Below, one piece after another: positions 40,843 to 49,504 of a stretch of 64,000 nt of DNA (position 1 is the stretch's first letter; each line of letters starts with the position of its first letter). The position numbers and the translations under genes were made by a program. The stretch is from positions 5,054,501-5,118,500 of the forward strand of contig NZ_FMHZ01000002.1 in the NCBI RefSeq assembly GCF_900090315.1, given 5' to 3'. The notes below the pieces were generated by a model. The model was not told the DNA's origin. It made no database searches and worked only from the letters and a program-made list of their open reading frames with translations. Source of the DNA: Micromonospora citrea. GTDB lineage: Bacteria > Actinomycetota > Actinomycetes > Mycobacteriales > Micromonosporaceae.

Positions 40843-42191
40843 GACAGCCTGCCCCGCAGGTAGAGGTCCGGACGGTAACTGGGGATGCCCAGGGTGCGGG
40901 CGGTGTCGTCCAGTTCGGTGGCGGCCTCGGCCAGCAGCGTACGCACGTGCCGGTCGGGCAGCCCCTCGTCGAGCGCCGCGCGGGCGGCCCCCAGCTTGAC
41001 GATGCCCCGGGCCAGGGCCGGGTTGCCGCGCGCGTCGGTCAGCAGGGACACCTCGACGGCCAGCGCGGTGAGCCCGGCCAGCCGGGCCGGCGTGCCGCCC
41101 CGCCGGACGCCCGCCGCGCCGTCGGCCCGGCGCAGCGAACGGACCGACAGGACCAGGAACGTCGCCACGCAGCCCGCGAAGATCCACGGCAGGGCGGGCA
41201 GCGCCACCCGCAGCGGATCGACCGGCCGGTACGGCAGCTCGCGGTCGAACAGGCCCGCGTAGCGCAGGTCGGTCACCCGGTTCAGCCAGGCCGCCAGCAC
41301 GTTGCCCTGCGGGTAGTCGTACCGGCTGAGGCGGGCGGCCACCTGACCGTAGAAGCTCGCCCCGGCCAGCTCCGCGAAGTCCGCCGCCGCCGGGCCGTGG
41401 TATTCGATCCAGAGGCCGTACATCACCACGATCGGCGTGTCCGGGAAGAGCCCGGTCAGCGCGGGCCCGTACCGGGGGAGCGGCTGGCCGTACGGCTGCG
41501 CGGGCAGCGCCACCACCCTGACCCCGTCCGGGAAGGCGTTCCGCGCGGCCTCGCCGGGAACGCCGGTCAGGGTGGCGCCCGGCCCGACGTGCACGCCCGT
41601 GGCCCGCAGGTCGGCGGCGACGGCGGCCAGCTCCCGGTCGGTGGGCTCGCGCCACCGCAGCTCGTCGCGGTCGGGCGGGGCGGGCGCGTCCCGCAGCCCG
41701 GCGATCAGCCCCACCAGCAGGTCCGTCACGTCACCGGTGGCGAACTGGGCCCGCCAGCCCGGCAGGGTGTCGGCCAGGGACCGGTAGAGCCCGCCGCTGA
41801 CCTCGGTGCCGATGACCCGGATGGTGGCGTTCTCCACGTCCCGGACCCGGTCGCGCTCTTCCTCGTCGAGGCCGGGCGGCGCGACCAGGATGCGGACCGG
41901 CCGGTCGCCGGCGGCCTCCCGGACCCGTTGCTCGTTCCAGCGCGCCACGGAGCCGGGGAGCCGCACCACGGGCTCGGCGTCCACCATCGCGGTCATCTCG
42001 GCCACCGACGGCACGCTCGCCTCGCTCAGCTCGCCCGCCGACCCCTCCTCGATCGTGGCGGCGGACGACGGCGACCGGCCGTAGCTGACGTCGACGCTCT
42101 GCCGCTGGGCGAGCAGGAAGACCACCAGGACGACCACGGCGAGGCCGAGCAGCGCCCAGCGCAGCAGCTCGTACCACCGGCGGCCGGTCAT
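40839..42191 (-). CDS. Membrane protein with large extracytoplasmic domain, second gene of unknown operon
   Basis: 450 residues from ATG 42191, overlapping the upstream stop (ATGA). N-terminal helix (LLRWALLGLAVVVLVVFLLAQ, about 9-29); extracytoplasmic region of ~290 residues with AELAGASFYGQVAARLSRYDYPQGN; second helix (LPWIFAGCVATFLVLSV); and a cytoplasmic helical tail ending in a TPR-like stretch (LLAEAATELDDTARTLGIPSYRPDLYLRG). No family recognised. Confidence 0.75.
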   Translation of the reverse strand: MTGRRWYELLRWALLGLAVVVLVVFLLAQRQSVDVSYGRSPSSAATIEEGSAGELSEASVPSVAEMTAMVDAEPVVRLPGSVARWNEQRVREAAGDRPVRILVAPPGLDEEERDRVRDVENATIRVIGTEVSGGLYRSLADTLPGWRAQFATGDVTDLLVGLIAGLRDAPAPPDRDELRWREPTDRELAAVAADLRATGVHVGPGATLTGVPGEAARNAFPDGVRVVALPAQPYGQPLPRYGPALTGLFPDTPIVVMYGLWIEYHGPAAADFAELAGASFYGQVAARLSRYDYPQGNVLAAWLNRVTDLRYAGLFDRELPYRPVDPLRVALPALPWIFAGCVATFLVLSVRSLRRADGAAGVRRGGTPARLAGLTALAVEVSLLTDARGNPALARGIVKLGAARAALDEGLPDRHVRTLLAEAATELDDTARTLGIPSYRPDLYLRGRLS

Positions 42192-42493
42192 CGGCGTGTC
42201 CGCCACAGCAGGTCCGCCTCCTTCGCGTATCCCGCCGCCGCTCTGGCCGCCGTCGCCCCGCCGCCCTCGGCGGCGATCGACTCGGCGCGGGCCAGCAACT
42301 GCTCGGCCTCGGGCACCCGGACGGCCGCCGCGTCCCGGCTGACGGCCGCGCTGTCGATCGCCGCCCGGGCGGTGGACCAGGCGAGCAGGCGCTCCTGCCC
42401 CCGGGCCCGCAACCGGGGCAGCAGGGTCGTGGCGAATCCGGCTCCCACCAGCAGCACGCCGCCGACCAGCCAGATCGGGAGGGTGTCGGGCAT
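42188..42493 (-). CDS. Short membrane-anchored helical protein, first gene of unknown operon
   Basis: 101 residues. N-terminal helix LPIWLVGGVLLVGAGFATTLL, then a basic, Ala-rich amphipathic helical domain. ATG 42493 follows GGAG. It heads a three-gene unit whose members overlap by ATGA and GTGA. All three put a helical tail on the cytoplasmic side, which suggests one membrane complex of unknown job. Confidence 0.75.
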   Translation of the reverse strand: MPDTLPIWLVGGVLLVGAGFATTLLPRLRARGQERLLAWSTARAAIDSAAVSRDAAAVRVPEAEQLLARAESIAAEGGGATAARAAAGYAKEADLLWRTRR

Positions 42494-42806
42494 GTGCTCC
42501 AGCCGTCTGGTCAGGGGCGCGGGACTGCGCCGCGGGGGGAGTCGGGGCGGGGTGTGGGCTCCGGCCGAGTCTGGCTGATCGAGTCAACGCGATCCGCGCC
42601 ACCCCCGCCACGTCCTTCCCGCCGCCCACCGCTCACCGCCCACCGTCGTCCACCGCCCGTCGCCGTCCGCCGCCCACCGCCGTCCGCCGCCCACCGCCCA
42701 CCGCCGTTCACCGCCGCCCACCGCCGCTCGTCGCCGGCCGTGCGCCGTCGCGCCGAGCGGTCCGCGCCGGGCCGCCCGGCGTGCGGGTCCGCCGTATGGT
42801 GTGCGA
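42494..42806. repeat. Divergent intergenic region with C-rich low-complexity tract
   Basis: Between two divergent units. From about 42600 to 42745 the plus strand is an irregular array of CCACCGCC, CCGTCCGC and similar 8-9-nt words without a fixed period or spacers. Promoters for both directions must lie here; TATGGT at 42795-42800 is a possible -10 for the methyltransferase. No gene. Confidence 0.6.
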
Positions 42807-43601
42807 ATGGCGCATCCGGTCTGGGCCGACGGCGCGGCCTACGAGGCGTACGTCGGCCGGTGGAGCCGCCCGGTCGCGGCGGCGTTCCTGCGCTGGCTGG
42901 CCGTACCGCCTGGGCGCCGGTGGCTCGACGTGGGCTGCGGGACGGGCGCGCTGACGTCGACGGTGCTGGCGCTGGCGGAGCCGGCGCGCGTCGTGGGCGT
43001 CGACCGGTCCGAGGGTTTCGTGGCCCACGCCCGGGCCCGGGTCGGCGACGCACGCGCGGCCTTCCACGTCGGCGACGCCCGGTCGCTGCCGCTGCCCGAC
43101 CGCGCCGTCGACGCTGTCGTCAGCGGCCTGGCGGTCAACTTCGTGCCGGACCCGGCGCGGGCCGTGGCCGAGTTCGCGCGGGTCGCGCGGCCGGCCGGCG
43201 TGGTGGCGGCCTACGTCTGGGACTACACCGACGGCATGGCGATGATGCGCCACTTCTGGGACGCCGCCGCGGCGCTCGACCCGGCGTTGGCCGACCTGGA
43301 CGAGGGCCGCCGGTTCCCGCTCTGCGAGCCGGAGGCGCTGCGCGCGCTGTGGGTCGGCGCGGGCCTGGAGGCGGTGTCCGTCCGGTCTGTCGACGTGCCG
43401 ACGGTGTTCGCGGACTTCGCCGACTACTGGACGCCGTTCCTCGGCGGGCAGGGAGCCGCCCCGGCCTACGTCACCTCCCTGGCCGAGCCGGACCGGGCCC
43501 GCCTGCGCGACCTGCTGGCCGCCCGCCTGCCGGTCCAGCCGGACGGCTCGATCCGGCTCACCGCCCGGGCGTGGGCGGTCCGGGGATCCGTGCCGCGCTG
43601 A
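42807..43601 (+). CDS. Class I SAM-dependent methyltransferase
   Basis: 264 residues from ATG 42807 (GTG 42801 also possible). SAM motif I WLDVGCGTGALTSTV, motif II VGVDRSEGF, post-I DARSLPLPDRAVDAVVSGLAVNF. This is the methyltransferase-11/25 type acting on a small molecule. Single gene, divergent from the three-gene membrane operon. No catalytic residues identify the substrate. Confidence 0.92.
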   Translation: MAHPVWADGAAYEAYVGRWSRPVAAAFLRWLAVPPGRRWLDVGCGTGALTSTVLALAEPARVVGVDRSEGFVAHARARVGDARAAFHVGDARSLPLPDRAVDAVVSGLAVNFVPDPARAVAEFARVARPAGVVAAYVWDYTDGMAMMRHFWDAAAALDPALADLDEGRRFPLCEPEALRALWVGAGLEAVSVRSVDVPTVFADFADYWTPFLGGQGAAPAYVTSLAEPDRARLRDLLAARLPVQPDGSIRLTARAWAVRGSVPR

Positions 43602-43731
43602 CCGCCCCGCATCCACGACTGACGTCGATCCGCCTGTCCGCTTGGGGACTGAGCGGTCTTCGCGGTCGGTGTCCTCGGCCAGCCTGGTCCGTGACGCCGG
43701 GCGTCCGCGCGTCGTGGAGATCGGAGGACCG

Positions 43732-44541
43732 ATGAAGACGCATCCCCGATGGCGGTCGACCGGCGGGCGGCTGGTCGTGGCGCTCGTCGTCGCGCTGGCC
43801 GCCACCCTGCTGCCCGCCGCGCCCGCGCTCGCGCTGCCCTCCGGCAGCGGCTGGTCGGGCTCGTGGAGCTACTACCATCCCACCGCCTACCAGTACGCCG
43901 GCACGCTGCCAGGGGTGCGGCTGACCGGCTACGCGACCGACAACGCCGGCACCGCCACCACGGTCGGCACCATCGAGGACACCGCCGACGACGGCCGGTG
44001 CGCCCGCGTCATGCTGTACGCCACCGGCGTCGGCTACGTCGCCGACCGGACCACCTGCGGCAACGGCAGCTACCTGACCTATTCCACCGGCAGCTTCAGC
44101 CAGGGGCTGCTGGTGATCGTCTATCGGATGGTGCCGGGCACGAACACCCAGGACAAGGGCTTCGCGATGTTCGTCCCCGGCTCGTCCGCCGACCCTGAGC
44201 TGCGGACCGTGGGCACCGGCGCGAGCTGGTCGTACTACACGTCGACGGCGTTCCAGTACACGGTGACCCGCCCCGGCGTGCGGTTGGTCGGCTACGGCGT
44301 CCACCAGTACACGGACGAGCGTTCCTCGCTGAACACGGTGGAGAAGACCGCCGGCACGGTCGGCTGCGCCACGGCCAAGGTCACCGGCGGCGTGACCACC
44401 AGCGGCGGCACCTGCGTCAACGGCGGCAGCACCTCGTTCTCCCGGTTCGACCTGACGAACAACCTGGAGGCGTCCGCCTGCTACCAGCCGGTCCCCGGCA
44501 CCCGGCGCTGCGTGGCGGTCAACATCCCCGAGCCCTGGTGA
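43732..44541 (+). CDS. Secreted protein with an internal duplication, unknown function
   Basis: 269 residues. The signal peptide (VVALVVALAATLLPAAPALA) is cleaved near residue 33. Two ~70-residue repeats follow: each starts WSYY..TA(Y/F)QY...PGVRL.GY, and each ends with a Cys pair spaced ~20 residues (GRCARVM...RTTCGNGS and VGCATAK...GTCVNGGS), probably disulfides. A third Cys pair is near the C-terminus. ATG 43732 follows CGGAGGA. No family recognised; the repeats suggest a binding domain on the outside of the cell. Confidence 0.8.
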   Translation: MKTHPRWRSTGGRLVVALVVALAATLLPAAPALALPSGSGWSGSWSYYHPTAYQYAGTLPGVRLTGYATDNAGTATTVGTIEDTADDGRCARVMLYATGVGYVADRTTCGNGSYLTYSTGSFSQGLLVIVYRMVPGTNTQDKGFAMFVPGSSADPELRTVGTGASWSYYTSTAFQYTVTRPGVRLVGYGVHQYTDERSSLNTVEKTAGTVGCATAKVTGGVTTSGGTCVNGGSTSFSRFDLTNNLEASACYQPVPGTRRCVAVNIPEPW

Positions 44542-44549
44542 CCCGACGG

Positions 44550-44581
44550 CCCGACGCCCCCGGCCGGTCGGGGGCGTCGGG
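44550..44581. terminator. Bidirectional terminator between convergent genes
   Basis: Exact 12-bp stem CCCGACGCCCCC (44550-44561) / GGGGGCGTCGGG (44570-44581), loop 8 nt, located between stops at 44541 and 44587. ACGG/CCGT extend it outward. Confidence 0.8.
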
Positions 44582-44586
44582 ATCCG

Positions 44587-46950
44587 TCAGCGGCGGGTCT
44601 TCGGCAGGTCGAGCCGGTCGGCGGCCACGCAGTCGCGTCGGCCGCCGACCGCGCCCGGCCCGGCCCGGTCGAGCGCCTCGCGTGCCCGGACCCGGCCCAG
44701 GTTCCAGGCGTACCAGGGGTCCGGCTCGTCGAGGTCGTCGGCGATCCAGCTCAACGCGCAGCGGCGCGCCGGGTCGGGCAGGCCCGTGAGGGCCGGCGTC
44801 GCGTCGGCCGAGAGCGCCCGCAGGTACCAGGCGTCGATCTTCCCCGTCTGCTCGTAGCGGGCGATGTTGCGGCGCGCCGCGTAGTCCTCGGGGTTGAGCA
44901 CGGCCAGGCTCAGCAGCATCGCCACGGCGAGCGCCACGGTCAGCCGGGGGATCCAGGCTCCCCGCCACCGGATCCCGGCCACCAGGATCATCAGGAAGAC
45001 GGTGCCGAGCAGCAGCTCGAACGCCATCACGAAGAGCCGTTCCCCGGTGAAGCTGTAGGCCTTCTGGTACGTGTACATCCGGGACAGCGCCGACACCACG
45101 ATGACGAAGCTGAGCGCGCTGAGCAGGCCGAGCAGGATCCGGAGCAGCTGCCGCTCGACCGGGCGGTCGCGCCGGGCCCAGCGGGCCACCGCGGCGAGCA
45201 CCGCCAGCGTCAGCATCGTGACGACGACGAGCTGCCAGAAGCCGCTGCGGGCGTACTCGGCGTAGCTGAGGCCGGCGGTGCGCAGCACGTGCCGCTCCCC
45301 GCCGAACAGGACGGTGAACTGCACCGCGACGAAGCCGCCGAACAGCAGCGTCAACGCGGTGATGACCGGTGCCCACTCCACGACGCCGAGGCGGCGCCTG
45401 CCGGGCCGGTCCACGGTCGACAGGTCGGGCGGCGCGGCCAGCGTGTAGACGGCGGCGATCGCGCTCAGCCCGCCCACGGCGCCGAGGAAGATCCACCGGA
45501 ACACCGTGCCGGCGTTGACCTCGGGGATGACCTCGTCGAGCACCACGGAGAAGGCCCCGTCGGCGGAGGAGAGGAGCGCACCGAAGACGATCAGCGCGGC
45601 CAGCGTGGCCGCCGCCGAGCCGACGACGCGGCGGACCAGGCCCGGGTTCGCCGGGGCGTGCAGGTGGCCGCCCACCCAGGGCAGCCCTCGTAGCGCCGCG
45701 AACGGCGCCGCCACCAGGCTGAACAGGATCGAGCGTACGAGCCGGCCACCCACGATCGCGAGGGTCGCGCAGCCGAGGGCGCCGAGGACGCAGAACGTCA
45801 CCAGCCACCAGGCGTTGCGGAAGGCCAGGACCGCCAGCAGCGCCAACGCGGCCACCGCCCAGCCGGCGCGTACCCACCGCTCGGCGCGCGGCAGGTCGGC
45901 GCCGGCCCGGCGGACCGCGAGGACCACCGCGACGGTCAGGGTGAGCCAGCCGAGGAACCAGCCGATGCCGGTGCGGGTCAGCGGCACGAACGCCGCCAGC
46001 CCCAGCGCGCCGGCGAGGACGGCGAGCGGCGCGGACCGGTCCCGTGCCGCCGTCGGGCCCGGCCAGCGGGTGGCGAGGAACGACGGCCGCGGCGGCAGCG
46101 GCTGGAAGCCGCGGTACGGCATCGGAGGATGGCCCGGCGCGCCCGCCGGGTACGGCGGTGGGTACGGCCCGGCACCCGGCCGCCACGGAGCGGCGACGGT
46201 CGTCGCCGCGGTGGCGGGTGCCGACGCGGCGGCGGTGGCCGGCTGCGGCGGTGTGCCGGAGGCGGCCGGTGCGGTGGTCGGTGGTGTGCCGGGGGCGGCG
46301 GGCGCGGTGGTCGGTTGTGGCGGCGTGCCGGGCGCGGTGGCGGCGGAGGGCGGCTCGCTGTCGGTGGGGGAGGGCGTCGGGGCTCCGGCCGGGGCCGGCC
46401 GCGCCGAGCCGGCGTCGTCGGGCGACGGCTCGCCGGGTGGCGGCGACGCCTGCCCGGTGACCGTGTCGGCGGGGGCCGTCGGGGTCGGGCGGGCCTCCCC
46501 GCCTCCCTGCCGAGGCACGGCCGCCGGGCGGACGTCCGGACCCGCCGTCGCCTCGGCCGTGCGGGCGCCCGGGGCCGCCGGTGTCGGCGTCTCGGCCGCC
46601 GGGTGCGTGCCCGGGCCAGGCGATGAAGTCGTCCCGGCCGCCGGGTGGGTGTCCGGGCCAGGCGGGGTCGGCGTCCCGGCAGTCGGGCGGGTGCCCGGGT
46701 CCGGTGCCGGCGCGGTTGTCGACACCAGCGGGACGAACACGGCGTACCCGGGTGTGCCCGCCGGGATGCTGACCGGGATCGCCCAGGCGGGCACGCCCTC
46801 GGGACCGGGCCACGCCATGGTGGGCGGTGCCCCTTCGAGGGGCGGCATGACGAGCAGGTAGGGCGTCGCGGTCCCGGGGTTCTCACCGCCGGGGCTCGGG
46901 GGCGCGCCGGCGGGTTCCGGGGATCCCGGCACCGGTGGCGGCTGGGTCAC
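44587..46950 (-). CDS. DUF4153/DUF4173-like multi-pass membrane protein with proline-rich N-terminus
   Basis: 787 residues from GTG 46950, preceded by AAGGAGG. The first ~300 residues are a disordered Pro/Ala/Thr/Gly-rich region with near-repeats of PGTPPQPTTAPAA and PDTHPAAGTTSSPG types. The rest holds about 12 helices with DUF4173-like features (LLSSADGAFSVVLDEVIPEV; YSFTGERLFVMAFELLLGTVF) and a soluble C-terminus (LNPEDYAARRNIARYEQTGK). The function of the family is unknown; relatives occur near sensor kinases and envelope genes. It stands alone here. Confidence 0.85.
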   Translation of the reverse strand: MTQPPPVPGSPEPAGAPPSPGGENPGTATPYLLVMPPLEGAPPTMAWPGPEGVPAWAIPVSIPAGTPGYAVFVPLVSTTAPAPDPGTRPTAGTPTPPGPDTHPAAGTTSSPGPGTHPAAETPTPAAPGARTAEATAGPDVRPAAVPRQGGGEARPTPTAPADTVTGQASPPPGEPSPDDAGSARPAPAGAPTPSPTDSEPPSAATAPGTPPQPTTAPAAPGTPPTTAPAASGTPPQPATAAASAPATAATTVAAPWRPGAGPYPPPYPAGAPGHPPMPYRGFQPLPPRPSFLATRWPGPTAARDRSAPLAVLAGALGLAAFVPLTRTGIGWFLGWLTLTVAVVLAVRRAGADLPRAERWVRAGWAVAALALLAVLAFRNAWWLVTFCVLGALGCATLAIVGGRLVRSILFSLVAAPFAALRGLPWVGGHLHAPANPGLVRRVVGSAAATLAALIVFGALLSSADGAFSVVLDEVIPEVNAGTVFRWIFLGAVGGLSAIAAVYTLAAPPDLSTVDRPGRRRLGVVEWAPVITALTLLFGGFVAVQFTVLFGGERHVLRTAGLSYAEYARSGFWQLVVVTMLTLAVLAAVARWARRDRPVERQLLRILLGLLSALSFVIVVSALSRMYTYQKAYSFTGERLFVMAFELLLGTVFLMILVAGIRWRGAWIPRLTVALAVAMLLSLAVLNPEDYAARRNIARYEQTGKIDAWYLRALSADATPALTGLPDPARRCALSWIADDLDEPDPWYAWNLGRVRAREALDRAGPGAVGGRRDCVAADRLDLPKTRR

Positions 46951-47073
46951 GGGACCCTCCTTGATCGAATGGTCCGCACACTGTACGGCCGATTCCGATC
47001 CCCTCGCCGCCCGGTGCACGGTGCGTCATCCGCCCCGCACGGTGAGGTGATGCCGGGCCGGTGCCGTCGGTCG

Positions 47074-48333
47074 CTAGGCGTCCGGACCGGCGGTGGCGCG
47101 GCGCCGCGTGGCCGCCCGCAGCAGGCGCAGGCCGCTGCGGGCCGCGCCACCGAGGGCGAGCGAGGCGGGCAGGAAGACGAAGACCAGCGCCGCCACGCCG
47201 GACCAGCCGGCCAGGGTGGTCAGGCCGGGATCTTCGATCGCGCCCACGGCCATTCGGAGAATGCGCAGGGAGCCGGGGATTCCGAAATACGCGAGATATC
47301 CGAGCGCGTAGACCAGGCCTGGCACGTACAGGCACACGAATACCTTTGCCCATCGCAGTTCCCGTGCGGTGGCGTCGGCCAGGGTGGTGCGGTCGGCGGC
47401 GGTTTCCCGGCGTATCCAACGGCGCAGCAGCGCCCCTTTCAGAACCCACAGGTTCCGGCTGCTCGTGGCGGTCGTGAACAACGCGTACAGGTCGGTCCGC
47501 ATGAATATCCAGGTCTGGATGAGGATTCCGCTGATCTGCACGAGCACGAGCGTGCGCAGGATCTGCACGGCGTCGGCGTCGAGCCTCGGCGCGAGGAGCG
47601 CCTGCGCGATCAGGAACGCCCCCAGGGTCGCGGCGTCCAGCGCCATGCCGGCCAGCAGCGGCCCGAAGCGCTGGCGGCGCGGCACGCTCCACAGCCGGGT
47701 CAGGTCGGCCTGGAACACCACGAAGTAGAGCCGCCGGCTGACCGAGAGCGAGCTGCGCAGGCCGAGGCGGGCCGCGGCGGCGACGTGACCGGCCTCGTGC
47801 ACGAGGATGCAGACGACGGTGACGAGCGAGACGAGCAGCAGGCTGGACAGCGCGGACCGGGTGGGCGTCAGGTCGGTGTAGTGGGGCCGCAGCTCCGGAC
47901 GGGCGACGAGCAGCAGTACGGCGGCGACGGCCAGCGCCGCGTGGACGGCCCACGCGACCGGGTGGAAGAGGACCCGGCCGACGAGCCGCCAGCCGGCGGC
48001 GGCGGTGCCGGCGGACCCGAACGCGCCGGGGGCTCCGGGCGATCCGGCTGCGTCGGCGCCGTCCGTCCCGTCGTCGCCCCCACCCGCCGGCAGCAGGCCG
48101 TGCTCGACCAGCGTGTCGACGAAGTCGGCCACGTCCACCGGCTCGCCGGCGAGTTCCTCGGCGCGGGCGGCGCACCGCTCGATGCTCTCGCCCGCCTGCA
48201 ACCAGCGGATGACGGTCGCGCCGATCTCGGGTACGGCCAGGTATTCCGCCGAGTGCAGGCTGCCGACGATGTGGACGTCGCCGTCGGGCACCACGGTCAG
48301 CGCGGCGAAGCGCTCGGCGGTGGGCGCGGTCAT
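47074..48333 (-). CDS. PqqD-like domain plus M50 membrane metalloprotease (peptide-maturation protease)
   Basis: 419 residues from ATG 48333, overlapping the stop of the E1-like gene (ATGA). Residues ~12-80 look like a PqqD-like peptide-binding domain (DGDVHIVGSLHSAEYLAVPEIG...FVDTLVEHGLL). A Gly/Ala/Asp linker follows, then 6-8 helices with the zinc motif HEAGH at 179-183 and a candidate third ligand Asp in PLLAGMALDAAT. This layout matches the 'putative peptide zinc metalloprotease' (YydH-like) proteins of RiPP loci. It is expected to cleave and/or export the modified peptide encoded upstream. It is the last gene of the unit. Confidence 0.85.
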   Translation of the reverse strand: MTAPTAERFAALTVVPDGDVHIVGSLHSAEYLAVPEIGATVIRWLQAGESIERCAARAEELAGEPVDVADFVDTLVEHGLLPAGGGDDGTDGADAAGSPGAPGAFGSAGTAAAGWRLVGRVLFHPVAWAVHAALAVAAVLLLVARPELRPHYTDLTPTRSALSSLLLVSLVTVVCILVHEAGHVAAAARLGLRSSLSVSRRLYFVVFQADLTRLWSVPRRQRFGPLLAGMALDAATLGAFLIAQALLAPRLDADAVQILRTLVLVQISGILIQTWIFMRTDLYALFTTATSSRNLWVLKGALLRRWIRRETAADRTTLADATARELRWAKVFVCLYVPGLVYALGYLAYFGIPGSLRILRMAVGAIEDPGLTTLAGWSGVAALVFVFLPASLALGGAARSGLRLLRAATRRRATAGPDA

Positions 48334-49433
48334 CGGTCGCCGCCTGAGGCCCGGCCGCACAGCGCGCAGTCGGGGTGCCGTTCCCAGGCCGTCGCGTCGG
48401 TGCGCATGCGGTCGCCGATCTCGATGGTCTGGTAGGTGCCGCCGGCGACCGGCTCCTCCGTCCGGGCGAGGTAGCGCTGCGCCTCCAGGGCGATCAGCCC
48501 GGACAGCAGCTGCGCCACCGGGCCGGTGGTGCGGTTGACCGGGTCGGCCTCCAGCCGCAGCCCGCTGCGGACCCACTCGTCCCGGCCGCGAAGGTCGTCG
48601 TCGCGGTGCAGCTCCAGGCAGAGCCGGCAGGGCGTGTGCCCGGGCTCGACGGACCAGTAGAACAGGGTGGAGAGCTTGAAGCCCCCCGCGATGAACGGGA
48701 CGCCGAGGTCGAAGCACGCCTCGTTGGTCATCACCTGGATCCCGACGGGCTGGTCGGCGGCGAGCACGACCAGATCCACGCCGGCGCCGAGCGCGCGGAT
48801 CGTCGCGGCGTCGGTGACCTCCCGCTCGACGGCCTCGACCACGGTCTGCGGCGAGTACCGCCGGGCCCAGGCCGCCGCCGCCGTGACCTTGGGCTGGCCG
48901 ACCTCGCCCGCGCCGTAGACGAACTGGCGGGCCAGGTTCTTGGGCTCGACCGCGTCGAAGTCGACGACGCGTACCCGGCCCACGCCCAGCCCCAGCAGCG
49001 ACTGGAGCACCCCGCCGCCGAGGCCACCCGCGCCGATCACGAGCACGGTCGAGTCGGCGAGCCGGCGGTGCAGGTCGCCGCTGGACCGGCCGAGGTCGGC
49101 GTAGAGGTCGTAGAAGCGCAGGTTGCTCTCGTGCCGGCGCAGCGTCTCGGCGTCCGGGTCCGCGTCGGCGTTCTCCAGCAGCCGCAGGTCGTCGAGTGCG
49201 GCGATGGCGTCGCGCACGTCCTCGCAGGTGGTCGGGTGGCCGAGGCGGGCGAGTTCCGCCGGCAGGTCGGCCTCCTCGTGGGTGCCCCGGGCCAGGAGCT
49301 CGACCAGCGCCCGTACGCCGCCGCCGGGGTCGTCGAGGTGGATCCGTTCGGTCGGCCGCCGGTAGATGACGACCGTGCCGTCGGTGGTGAGTGTGTTCAG
49401 GGACTTCAGCCTGGGGCGCACGGCGGTCGGCAT
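48330..49433 (-). CDS. E1-like ATP-dependent peptide-activating enzyme (ThiF/MccB type)
   Basis: 367 residues from ATG 49433, with GGAAAG very close upstream. The first ~90 residues form a small domain (LNTLTTDGTVVIYRRPTERIHL...) that may bind the leader peptide. The ThiF fold follows: VLVIGAGGLGGGVLQSLLGLG for ATP, VRVVDFDAVEPKNLARQF, then two CxxC pairs (CRLC and CALC) for structural zinc as in MccB, MoeB and ThiF. Such enzymes adenylate a peptide or protein C-terminus, as in microcin C and ubiquitin-like sulfur carriers. The tiny gene 71 nt upstream is the obvious substrate. No cyclodehydratase YcaO partner is present. Confidence 0.88.
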   Translation of the reverse strand: MPTAVRPRLKSLNTLTTDGTVVIYRRPTERIHLDDPGGGVRALVELLARGTHEEADLPAELARLGHPTTCEDVRDAIAALDDLRLLENADADPDAETLRRHESNLRFYDLYADLGRSSGDLHRRLADSTVLVIGAGGLGGGVLQSLLGLGVGRVRVVDFDAVEPKNLARQFVYGAGEVGQPKVTAAAAWARRYSPQTVVEAVEREVTDAATIRALGAGVDLVVLAADQPVGIQVMTNEACFDLGVPFIAGGFKLSTLFYWSVEPGHTPCRLCLELHRDDDLRGRDEWVRSGLRLEADPVNRTTGPVAQLLSGLIALEAQRYLARTEEPVAGGTYQTIEIGDRMRTDATAWERHPDCALCGRASGGDR

Positions 49434-49464
49434 CCTTTCCGGGCGGGACTGGTGGGAGGGAGGG

Positions 49465-49492
49465 GGCCCGGCCCGCCGGAGCAGACCGGGCC
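49465..49492 (-). terminator. Hairpin between precursor peptide gene and E1-like gene
   Basis: Exact 7-bp stem GGCCCGG (49465-49471) / CCGGGCC (49486-49492), loop 14 nt, in the 71-nt gap after the precursor stop. It is a likely partial terminator or attenuator of the kind that keeps precursor message in excess over enzyme message. Confidence 0.5.
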
Positions 49493-49504
49493 ACGTGGCG
49501 GCTG

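Noticed and set aside
42600..42745. C-rich words as a CRISPR array or coding repeat
   Set aside because: No fixed period, no spacers, stop-free only because of base composition.
47074..48333. Site-2 protease involved in sigma-factor control
   Set aside because: The PqqD-like N-terminal domain and the coupled E1-like and precursor genes fit a peptide-maturation protease better; no anti-sigma factor is nearby.
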